Assembly (NCBI RefSeq): GCF_009834125.1
Contig: NZ_CP047146.1
Location: 6,627,501 to 6,691,500, forward strand
Length of the DNA stretch: 64,000 bases
DNA from: Streptomyces sp. GS7
GTDB lineage: Bacteria > Actinomycetota > Actinomycetes > Streptomycetales > Streptomycetaceae
Reading direction: 5' to 3'
Shown here: one piece after another, positions 43,527 through 49,859 of the stretch
Position numbering within the stretch: position 1 is the stretch's first letter
Layout: every line of letters begins with the position of its first letter
Notes under the pieces: model-generated
The model's database searches: none
What the model was told of the DNA's origin: nothing
Seen by the model: only the letters and a program-made list of their open reading frames with translations
Translations under genes and position numbers: made by a program

Positions 43527-43681
43527 CTCGTCAGAGCTTTGGCACTCCACGGCGTAATCCCCTTGCCGGGGAAGCCACTTGGGGTCACCCCTTAGGCCGG
43601 GGAGACCTGTCCTGAACCTGGGCGTCTCTCGACGTCGTGGGGTCAGTGGCCTGTGTCCGTGAAGACGCCTCACCGAACGAG
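43527..43681 (-). promoter_or_regulatory. M-box (ykoK) magnesium riboswitch
   Basis: Read on the minus strand, the ~155-nt element begins CTCGT (43681-43677) and ends ACGAG (43531-43527), which pair as P1. Between them are M-box core stretches: CGTTCGGTGAGGCGTCT near the 5' end, ACACAGGCCACTGACCCC, GACGTCGAGAGACGCCCAGG, and the 3' core GGAGTGCCAAAGCTCTGACG. They are in the same order and spacing as the ykoK consensus (GGUGAGGC ... AGACGCC ... AGUGCUAAAGCUCU). The M-box binds Mg2+ and shuts off downstream genes when Mg2+ is plentiful. It precedes the NRAMP-related transporter. Covariance-model scoring was not possible here, but the core matches are extensive. Confidence 0.88.
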
Positions 43682-43708
43682 GTGCTTCCATTCGTTCAAA
43701 CGGCGAAA

Positions 43709-43740
43709 ACTCTACCCGCACACTTGCGGGGTTACGCAAG
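43709..43740 (-). promoter_or_regulatory. Candidate promoter of the M-box transcript with overlapping dyad
   Basis: On the minus strand, TTGCGT (43739-43734) and TAGAGT (43714-43709) are spaced 19 nt apart, about 28 nt before the riboswitch. CTTGCG (43723-43728) and CGCAAG (43735-43740) form a perfect 6-bp dyad overlapping the -35. Apart from this, 43741-44162 shows no supported gene. Confidence 0.4.
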
Positions 43741-44162
43741 CGCTTGGCTCAGTCTTGACCAAGCCTCGGCGAGTGCAGCGGCCCATGGACATGCGGCACC
43801 AGCGCCAGGGCACCGTTTCGCCCCTTTTTGCCACATGGTTCCACAGGGGCACGCGAACCGCTTCACGCGCCGGGAAAGCCATCAACGAGCCTGCGGCGAA
43901 AGCCTCGCGGGCACCGGGCACTGGCGCCTTGCTTCGTCGCCCCGCAAGCCGGCGCCTATGTGCCCAACCCCCAGAAGGGGCGAAACGGTTCGCGGATCGA
44001 GGGCAGTCAAGCTCACGTCAATGCGTGGCGTTCATGCGCACACGGCCTCCGGCTCCCAGGGCCGGAACCGTCCTGACGCCACCTGTCATCCGGAGCCCTG
44101 ACCGAGCCGGTCACCACGCTGCCGACACCACGAGACCACGACACCACTACGGAGGTGCCGCC

Positions 44163-44513
44163 ACGCCCTTCCCGTCCCCCCTGCTGCCGGCACGCGCCGA
44201 GCGGATCACCGACCGCACCCCGCCCGCTGCCGCCGATCCCGTCGTCCTCGCGACCGTGCACGCGGTCTGCGACCAGGACGCCGAAGCGCGTGTCCGAGAC
44301 CGGCTCGCGCAGGCACTCGGCGCCCACGGCATCGGACCCCACGCCCTCCGCACCCGTCCGGCGAGTCCCGAACCCGTGCTCGTGGAAGCCGACTTCACGA
44401 CCGAGGGGGCGGTCAAGAACGCACCATCGCACTCGACATCGCACCGCTCGGCATCGAACGAGGGTCAGTTGACGCAGGGGACGCCCCCGGCCGTCACCGC
44501 GTTCTTCTCGTAG
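44163..44513 (+). pseudogene. Decayed paralogue of the MgtC ACT-like small protein
   Basis: A GGAGG at 44151-44155 is followed at normal spacing by ACG instead of ATG (44163). The frame then reads 'PFPSPLLPARAERITDRTPP' and 'VVLATVHAVCDQDAEARVRD', with 'EPVLVEADFTTEG'. This parallels the N-terminus and core of the protein at 40455-40841 (PF.PL...; QAVCDPPIERMVKAL). At a G-run near 44410 the meaningful reading appears to shift to another frame ('ERTIALDIAPLGIERGS'), which resembles the paralogue's 'ERLVVQLTRIPRVR'. A lost start codon plus a frameshift suggest a pseudogene, though ACG initiation cannot be excluded. Its 3' end overlaps the convergent LCP gene. Confidence 0.55.
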
Positions 44514-46066
44514 TCGTCGTCCGACGGATCCGACGACGAAGTCGACGCCGAACTCCGGTCGGGGCTCGTGGCGGACGAGGCGGATGTCGCACCGGTGAAG
44601 TCCTGGCCGAGTGTGACCCGGACGTGGCCGGCCTGGATCTGCGCGTCGGGCGCCGGCGCTGCGGTCACACCGAGCTTCGTCGCGATCTGCCGGGCCGCGG
44701 CCTGGGCACCCTGCCCGTACGTGACCGTGACGTGCGACTGCGGCGCGGTGTTGGATGCCTGGCCCTCCGTGTAGCCCAGCGCCTTGAGGGCCTTGAGTTC
44801 CTCGGAGGCGGCACCCGTCTTGCCTGAGCCGTTGAAGACGTCGACGGTGGCGGGTGCGGCCTTCGCGGAGGACTGGGAGTCCGACGCACCGCCCTTCGCG
44901 CCGGGCGACGCCGCCGGGCCCTCGTGGAACGCGTCCTGCACCAGTCGGCGCATCTGCTCCACGTCCACGATCTGCACCTGTTCGTTGTTCTGCATCGCGG
45001 AATGCCCGGCCGGAAGGGTGTGGAAGACGACGTTCCCACCGGTGAGGTTGGTGGCCTGCTGGGCGAAGTCGATCGGATTGAGCTTGCTGTCGATGACCAG
45101 GTCCTTCTTCATCACGCCGTAGAGACCCTGCATCTTGCCCAGGTCCGTGAAGACGCCCTGGGTCTTGAGCTTGTGGGTGATCGACGAGATGAACGCCTGC
45201 TGGCGGTGGGTGCGGTCGATGTCGTTGTTGGGCAACCCGTGCCGCTGGCGGACGAAGGCCAGGGCCTGCTTGGCGTTGAGCTGCTGCGGTCCGGCGGGGA
45301 AGTCGGCGCCTGAGTACCGGTCCTTCACCGGGTGCTTGAGGCAGACGTCGATCGGCTTGAGCTGGTCAGCGATGTCGTAGAAGCCGATCAGGTTGACCTC
45401 GGCGAAGTGGTCGATCGGGACGCCGAGGAGGTTCTGCACGGTGGCCAGCGTCGCCGCCCGCCCCGCCTCCCGGCTGTCCGCCTCCAGCTTGGCGCCCTTC
45501 TCCCCCTGTGCGGACAGCTTCTCCCGGCGCCCCTCGTAGGCGTTGCCGTACGCCTCCTTGATCTTGTGGTGCCCCTGGAGCGAGCCGTCGCCGTTGTGGG
45601 TCTCGACGAAGGAGTCGCGCGGAATGGAGAACGCCTGCACCTTGCCGCCGTCGGCGGGTATGTGCAGCAGGATCAGGGTGTTGGTGTTGTAGAACCCCTC
45701 GTCGCTGTTTCCGGCGTGGAGTTGGTCCTTCACGACCCAGTCCGGCAGCGGGTTGCCGTTCATGTCCTTGCGCGAATCAAGGCCGATCAGCAGCAGGTTG
45801 ACGGAGCCGTCGAGGTGTTTCGGCCCGCGTCCGAGCAGCGGGTCGAGTGCGTGCGAGATGTTGAGCCCGCCGGAGATCCAGTGGTACGCGGCCCAGGAGA
45901 CGCCACTGGTCGCCAGTATGGCGAAGGAGGCGACGCCGGCCAGAGTGCGTCCGACGGCCACCCGGCGGGGCGTGCGCTTGCCGCCCTTGCCGCTTGCGCC
46001 GCCCTGGCGCCGATTCGCCGCCATGCTCGCTGCGCGCCCGCCGGCGCCCGGTTTGTTGTCACGCAC
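44465..46066 (-). CDS. LCP family cell-wall glycopolymer ligase (LytR-CpsA-Psr)
   Basis: 533 residues from GTG at 46066, with AGGAAG upstream. A short basic cytoplasmic N-terminus, one transmembrane helix (~43-62), the LCP catalytic domain (~90-330; 'VNLLLIGLDSRKDM', 'NTNTLILLHIPADGGKVQAF', 'SIPRDSFVE', 'GVPIDHFAEVNLIGF', 'ALAFVRQRHGLPNNDIDRTH' with the Arg/Asp pyrophosphate-binding residues), then a LytR_C domain (~405-495) and a Ser/Asp-rich tail. LCP enzymes transfer teichoic-acid-like or arabinogalactan-like polymers from lipid carriers to peptidoglycan outside the membrane. It is separated from the upstream DUF6542 gene by only 3 nt. Confidence 0.92.
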   Translation of the reverse strand: MRDNKPGAGGRAASMAANRRQGGASGKGGKRTPRRVAVGRTLAGVASFAILATSGVSWAAYHWISGGLNISHALDPLLGRGPKHLDGSVNLLLIGLDSRKDMNGNPLPDWVVKDQLHAGNSDEGFYNTNTLILLHIPADGGKVQAFSIPRDSFVETHNGDGSLQGHHKIKEAYGNAYEGRREKLSAQGEKGAKLEADSREAGRAATLATVQNLLGVPIDHFAEVNLIGFYDIADQLKPIDVCLKHPVKDRYSGADFPAGPQQLNAKQALAFVRQRHGLPNNDIDRTHRQQAFISSITHKLKTQGVFTDLGKMQGLYGVMKKDLVIDSKLNPIDFAQQATNLTGGNVVFHTLPAGHSAMQNNEQVQIVDVEQMRRLVQDAFHEGPAASPGAKGGASDSQSSAKAAPATVDVFNGSGKTGAASEELKALKALGYTEGQASNTAPQSHVTVTYGQGAQAAARQIATKLGVTAAPAPDAQIQAGHVRVTLGQDFTGATSASSATSPDRSSASTSSSDPSDDDYEKNAVTAGGVPCVN

Positions 46067-46069
46067 CGC

Positions 46070-46585
46070 TTACTTCCTCACGCTTCGCCTGAGCCGGAAC
46101 CATCGCACCGCGAGCACCGCGAGCACCGCGGCCTCGGCGGCCGCCATCGCCGGAAAGGCGTCGATCGCCCAGTGCAGCGCTCCGGTGGTGAGCCCCTTGC
46201 CGCCGCTGCCGCTCGTCCTGCCCGCCCACTCCTCGGCGGCCACGGTGATCAACATCGTGACGACCGGCGGCGCGTACGCAACCCACCAGGCGCCCGCCCG
46301 CGAGCACCGCCAGGCCGCCAGGGCCCCGCCGACCAACGCGGTGAGCACGAAGACCGTCCCGAGTGAGCCGCCGATCAGCTCGTCCACGACCGCGCCGAGC
46401 ACCGGCAGCGCCAGCCCGACCAGGGCGGCCATCCGGGCCTGCCGGGGCGAGTGCCGCTGCGACCGCTCCGCTGTCCTGCCGCTTCCGCGGCTCCGCGCAC
46501 CCGCCGGCGCCGGGCCCCGCTGAGCCGGCACGCGGCGCGCATCGCGTGCGGGGGGTGGGGATATGGCCGGGTTCTGGCCTGACAT
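46070..46585 (-). CDS. DUF6542-type small membrane protein
   Basis: 171 residues from ATG at 46585 (MSGQNPAISPPPARDARR), with CCGGAG upstream. A ~60-residue disordered N-terminus is followed by four hydrophobic segments ('ALVGLALPVLGAVVDELIGG', 'TVFVLTALVGGALAAWRC', 'WVAYAPPVVTMLITVAAEEW', 'AIDAFPAMAAAEAAVLAVLA'), matching the four-helix DUF6542 family. It ends 3 nt before the LCP gene and is probably translationally coupled to it. An envelope-related role is inferred from this linkage only. Confidence 0.75.
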   Translation of the reverse strand: MSGQNPAISPPPARDARRVPAQRGPAPAGARSRGSGRTAERSQRHSPRQARMAALVGLALPVLGAVVDELIGGSLGTVFVLTALVGGALAAWRCSRAGAWWVAYAPPVVTMLITVAAEEWAGRTSGSGGKGLTTGALHWAIDAFPAMAAAEAAVLAVLAVRWFRLRRSVRK

Positions 46586-46605
46586 GGGCGCTCCGGAGTG
46601 CATAG

Positions 46606-46621
46606 TTGCGCAATGTAGCAA
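46606..46621. promoter_or_regulatory. Dyad between DUF6542/LCP operon and ArsR gene
   Basis: TTGC (46606-46609) and GCAA (46618-46621), spacer 8, in an AT-richer spot between the divergent genes. Possible operator for the ArsR protein at 46716. Confidence 0.3.
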
Positions 46622-46715
46622 GTATGGTGACTAGTCTGTACGGGTGTGCGGTGAGAGACCCGCTACACCGACAACGTGGGACGACCATGATCCAAGAAGG
46701 GGAGGGGCCACGTCG

Positions 46716-47069
46716 ATGGGGGTACCCGAAGGGGACAGAGCTGCGGATCTCCCGGAGCAGGCGTTCCATTCGGCAGCGCTGAGATTCGGGCTGCTCGCGT
46801 CCCCGCTGCGGCTGCGCATCGTGTGGATGCTCATCCGGAACGAGAGCGATGTCACACAGCTCGCCCTCCGCGTCGGCGCCCGGCCCCAGGCCGTCAGCCA
46901 GCACCTCGCCCGCCTCAAGCTCGCCGGTGCGGTGCGCGCGCGGAGCGAGGGCCGACGCCAGATCTACGCCGTCACCGACCCTCGGGTGAAGGCCGTGGCC
47001 GAGACGATGATGGCGATGACGGCCGCAGACGAGGCCGCGGCCCAGAACTCCGCCGACCTGGCCCATTAG
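46716..47069 (+). CDS. ArsR-family winged-helix regulator
   Basis: 117 residues from ATG at 46716 with GGGGAGGGG upstream. ArsR/SmtB winged helix: 'FHSAALRFGLLASPLRLRIV', 'ESDVTQLALRVGARPQAVSQ', 'HLARLKLAGAVRARSEGRRQ', 'YAVTDPRVKAVAETM'. No metal-ligand cysteines or histidine cluster at the usual sites, so the signal may not be a metal. Divergent from the DUF6542/LCP pair, which may be its target, and followed by a terminator-like hairpin. Confidence 0.88.
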   Translation: MGVPEGDRAADLPEQAFHSAALRFGLLASPLRLRIVWMLIRNESDVTQLALRVGARPQAVSQHLARLKLAGAVRARSEGRRQIYAVTDPRVKAVAETMMAMTAADEAAAQNSADLAH

Positions 47070-47114
47070 GCCGAGGCGGCCCCAGCCGCGACCCCGTCAC
47101 CACGGCGGGTGGAC

Positions 47115-47129
47115 GAGGCGCTCCGCCTC
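47115..47129. terminator. Short hairpin after the ArsR gene
   Basis: GAGGCG (47115-47120), loop CTC, CGCCTC (47124-47129), between the convergent ArsR and DUF4232 genes. Confidence 0.35.
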
Positions 47130-47274
47130 CGCCCGTCGGCCGGCTGCCGGGTGCGGGGCCGGCCACCGTGCGCCCGTCACCGTCGCGGACGTACAACCGA
47201 GCGTGATCGAACGTGGACCACGGTGCCCCGGCGGCGCCGGCCGGACAGTGGCGGTCGTCGGTCCGCGACGGTCG

Positions 47275-47808
47275 TCAGTCCGCGGTCCCGGGCTTCACCG
47301 AGGTCACGTCGAACCGCCCGCCGCACACCCGCAGACCGTCGGTGCCGGCGGTCATCGCCTTCTTCGAACCCGGCGCGTAGACGCGGACCAGCTGCGCCGT
47401 GGACCAGCACGGGGTGTCCGAGACACCGTCGTTGACCGTGTGCAGCACGGCGTGCGCGCTCTGTCCCGGCTTCAGGCGGACGGCGCCGCCCGCGGCACCC
47501 GAGCGGGTGGCGGGCTTGCCGACGGGCGTGCCCTCCTTGAGCGTCAGGGAGACCCCGGGGAAGCCGCGCAGCGAACAGGTCTTCTTGCCCTTGTTGGTGA
47601 AGACCAGCGGTATGTGGATGTTGCCCGCGCCGATGTCCGTGCGGCCCAGGCCCACCGACAGGTTGTCCGCGGTGCAGCGGTCCGAGGCGGGCTTCGCCGA
47701 GGTGTGGGCCTGGGCCACGCCGGCGGTGAGCGTGAGCGCCGCGACGGCGATCAGTGATCCGGCAGCGACCCGGCGGCCGCGGCGGAGGGTCCTGGGCGTG
47801 AGCGACAT
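47275..47808 (-). CDS. Secreted DUF4232 protein
   Basis: 177 residues from ATG at 47808, with AAAGGGGAA upstream. A signal peptide is clear: basic N-terminus (TPRTLRRGRRVAAG), hydrophobic core (SLIAVAALTLTAGVA), and AQA-H cleavage site near residue 35. The mature part has the DUF4232 beta-sandwich pattern: 'CTADNLSVGLGRTDIGAGNI', 'LVFTNKGKKTCSLRGFPGVS', 'LKPGQSAHAVLHTVN', 'RVCGGRFDVTSV'. Four cysteines probably form two disulfides. It is exported and has no known enzymatic activity. The promoter region contains 11-bp-spaced CTAATG repeats (47910-47937). Confidence 0.88.
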   Translation of the reverse strand: MSLTPRTLRRGRRVAAGSLIAVAALTLTAGVAQAHTSAKPASDRCTADNLSVGLGRTDIGAGNIHIPLVFTNKGKKTCSLRGFPGVSLTLKEGTPVGKPATRSGAAGGAVRLKPGQSAHAVLHTVNDGVSDTPCWSTAQLVRVYAPGSKKAMTAGTDGLRVCGGRFDVTSVKPGTAD

Positions 47809-47909
47809 CCTTCTGTTCCCCTTTGTGTGGCGGCGCGCGCCGATCTCGGACGGCGTGCGCACGGTCGGTGCGTTGCGCTTCCAACGTGCTCCGAGGCGCT
47901 GCCAGATGG

Positions 47910-47937
47910 CTAATGAGGCACTAATGCACCACTAATG
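47910..47937. promoter_or_regulatory. Three direct repeats of CTAATG with 11-bp period
   Basis: CTAATG at 47910-47915, 47921-47926 and 47932-47937, i.e. one per helical turn, about 100 bp upstream of the DUF4232 start. Direct repeats with an 11-bp period are the binding pattern of OmpR/PhoP- and SARP-type activators. The unit is not one I recognise. Confidence 0.5.
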
Positions 47938-48150
47938 CCGTGGCCTCCCCACTTTGGCCATTGGGGCCGATTCACCCAAACCCAGATAAACCGGATCGTG
48001 GATCTCGCGGATCTCGTGGGTGCGTCGACGGCCGGACGCACCGCGCCACCCGGACCGGCATCCGGACGGCCCCTCACCTCACGACACGGGCAACGGTCTC
48101 TGATGCGGCACCGGTTCCCTCGCCTGCTCAAGCCGCCGGCAGGCGGTGGA

Positions 48151-48580
48151 TCAGGGCAGGAGATCGAGGGTCGTTCCGTTTCCGGTCGTCTCGGCCTGCT
48201 GATAGGCCGGCCAACTCAGGGCCAGGTCCTGCCAGGGCAGGCCGACCGGGGCGTAGGCGGCGATCTCCTCGCTGTGGGAGCGGGCGGGAGCGTGCCCCCG
48301 ATCACGTCGCTCAGGGAGGCCGCGGCCGTGGTGGCGGGCAGACCGGCGTTGGCGAGAGCGCCGTGCGCGGCGACCAGGTCGATGTCGTCGACGATCAGCC
48401 GGGCGCAGGTGAGGACCCCGGGGGCCAGTTCCTGCTTACCGGGTTCGTCGGCGCCGAGCGCGGTCAGATGCTGACCTGGCCTCAGATCCCTGAGGTGGAG
48501 CAGGGGTTGGCGCGACCAGGTGGCCTGCATCACCACATCTGCCTCAGCGGCCACCTGCCGGTGTCGTCCTGGTCGGGCCG
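48151..48580 (-). pseudogene. Ornithine cyclodeaminase / mu-crystallin family remnant
   Basis: Minus strand. One frame reads 'EADVVMQATWSRQPLLHL', 'DLRPGQHLTALGADEPGKQE' and 'LIVDDIDLVAAHGALANAG', ending in 'SLSDVIGGTLPPAPT'. At about 48275-48285 the homology moves to another frame that continues 'SEEIAAYAPVGLPWQDLALS' to a stop at 48151. Both parts match the C-terminal half of the ornithine cyclodeaminase/alanine dehydrogenase-like NAD(P)-binding family. The N-terminal half is not recognisable upstream. A frameshifted, truncated remnant with no function expected. The rest of 47938-48747 shows no other gene. Confidence 0.75.
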
Positions 48581-48747
48581 GGGCTGCGCCTGGCGGTCGA
48601 GGCGTAGTCCCAGCCATCGGCGGACAGTGGTTGCGCAGCAGGACAGTACGCACTCCCGATCCCTCAACATCCCGTGTCCGCAGTGAAGTTGCGCGTCTCC
48701 GACCCATGCGTGCGTTTCCGGGAGTCCCCAGGGCGGGTCCGAAGGGG

Positions 48748-49131
48748 TCAGGGCCGGGGGCGGCTGCCGGCACCGTAGTCCATTACCGCGGCGAGGTAGT
48801 CGGCGATGGCGTTCCGGTTGCGGGTCAGGCAGGAGATGCGGTCGGTCATCCGGTCGCGCTCGTGTTCCAGGGTGGCGATCATCTCGGGGGTCGCGTCGGG
48901 GAAGTAGATGTCCCGGGGTTTGTCGAGGCAGGGGAGGATCTGCTTGATGATGCGGGTGGGCAGTCCGGCGTCGAGCAGTCCCCTGATCTGGAGGACGCGG
49001 TCCACGTAGCGCTCGTCGTAGTCGCGGTAGCCGTTCGGGGTGCGCGCGGCGCGGATCAGCCCCTGCTCTTCGTAGTAACGCAGCAGCCGGCGGGGGGTGT
49101 TGGTACGTTCCGACAGTTCTCCGATGCGCAT
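48748..49131 (-). CDS. MerR family transcriptional regulator
   Basis: 127 residues from ATG at 49131 (MRIGELSERTNTPRRLLRYY). MerR winged helix-turn-helix ('EEQGLIRAARTPNGYRDYDE', 'VLQIRGLLDAGLPTRIIKQI') followed by a coiled-coil dimerisation helix ('LEHERDRMTDRISCLTRNRN'). Only one cysteine lies in the C-terminal helix and there is no metal-binding loop, so a small-molecule or stress signal is more likely than a metal. A longer in-frame extension upstream is discounted, as it would run through the dyad at 49191-49230. Confidence 0.88.
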   Translation of the reverse strand: MRIGELSERTNTPRRLLRYYEEQGLIRAARTPNGYRDYDERYVDRVLQIRGLLDAGLPTRIIKQILPCLDKPRDIYFPDATPEMIATLEHERDRMTDRISCLTRNRNAIADYLAAVMDYGAGSRPRP

Positions 49132-49190
49132 CCCGCGTCGACCGCCCTCGCCGTCCGTCGCGCCGCCCGGTGCGCGGGCTTCGCGCGTGT

Positions 49191-49230
49191 CCCTCACGTG
49201 CGTGCCATGTCCTTCACATGCGTGTGAGGG
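49191..49230. promoter_or_regulatory. Dyad with nested direct repeats upstream of the merR gene
   Basis: CCCTCAC (49191-49197) and GTGAGGG (49224-49230) bracket two near-identical 12-mers, CTCACGTGCGTG and TTCACATGCGTG. About 60 bp upstream of the MerR start, in the gap to the secreted-protein gene. Candidate autoregulatory site. Confidence 0.4.
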
Positions 49231-49362
49231 GTCGAGCATACGGGGAGCGTGGCCCCGGGCGCGTGACGGCGCCGGAGCGCGCCCTGGTGAGGGTGACGCC
49301 CCGGCGTCGCGGGGACGGAAGGGGTGGAGGTGAGTTACGGACGGGGTGGTGGTGAGCCGACG

Positions 49363-49797
49363 TCAGTGCACGGTCACGGTGACGACGGACGACACGGTCT
49401 TGCCGTGGGCCACCCGGAGCTTCTCCGTGCCCTTCTTGCTGAGCTTCACCTTGGTGCTGTAGTTGCCGCCGTGCTTGGTCTTGGTGCTGGCGTGCAGCGT
49501 GGTCCACTTGCCGTTGTGCAGGTGCTGCACGGTGAGCTTGGTCCCGGTCGGGATGTCCTTGGTCCGCCCGATGAGAGTGACCGTGTGGCCGGCCTTGATC
49601 GACTTGACGCTCGCCTTGACGCTGATCGATTCCTTCTTCGCCTTCGCGGTGGTCGCGGTGACGGCGGTGGCCGGATGGTGGCCCGGTATGGCGCTCGGTG
49701 CGGCTACCGCGGTGCCCGCGCCGCCGGCGAGGAGCGCGGCGACCGCGGCGCCGATGGTCGCGGTCCGCAGGCGGTACGACTTCTTGGTGGTCCCCAT
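49363..49797 (-). CDS. Small secreted protein with Ig-like/beta-sandwich repeat
   Basis: 144 residues from ATG at 49797, with GAGGTGA upstream. A signal peptide (basic 'TTKKSYRLRTA', hydrophobic 'TIGAAVAALLAGGAGTAVAA') is followed by a Lys/Thr/Val-rich mature region: 'KAGHTVTLIGRTKDIPTGTK', 'VQHLHNGKWTTLHASTKTKH', 'YSTKVKLSKKGTEKLRVAHG'. This alternation resembles single bacterial Ig-like or calcium-independent beta-sandwich modules in exported proteins. No cysteines. Function unknown. The IS200/IS605 element ends just upstream of its ribosome binding site and has probably replaced the native promoter. Confidence 0.8.
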   Translation of the reverse strand: MGTTKKSYRLRTATIGAAVAALLAGGAGTAVAAPSAIPGHHPATAVTATTAKAKKESISVKASVKSIKAGHTVTLIGRTKDIPTGTKLTVQHLHNGKWTTLHASTKTKHGGNYSTKVKLSKKGTEKLRVAHGKTVSSVVTVTVH

Positions 49798-49821
49798 AGG
49801 AATTCACCTCACGTGACTCCT

Positions 49822-49843
49822 CCCCCCGGATAAGTCCGGGGGG
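49822..49843. repeat. Right-end hairpin of the IS200/IS605 element
   Basis: Perfect 9-bp stem CCCCCCGGA / TCCGGGGGG with loop TAAG. It lies 16 bp beyond the tnpB stop, where the 3' part of the TnpB-associated omega RNA would also lie. Confidence 0.75.
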
Positions 49844-49859
49844 CTTCTCCTGTCGGTGG

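Noticed and set aside
43501..43640. yybP-ykoY (Mn2+) riboswitch for the NRAMP-family gene
   Set aside because: A GGGGAGACC string lies on the opposite strand only. The sense strand matches the M-box core far better.
43653..44513. Single intact 286-codon plus-strand gene
   Set aside because: Its first half runs antisense through the M-box promoter region and has no ribosome binding site or family signal. Only the part after 44163 shows homology, and that is broken.
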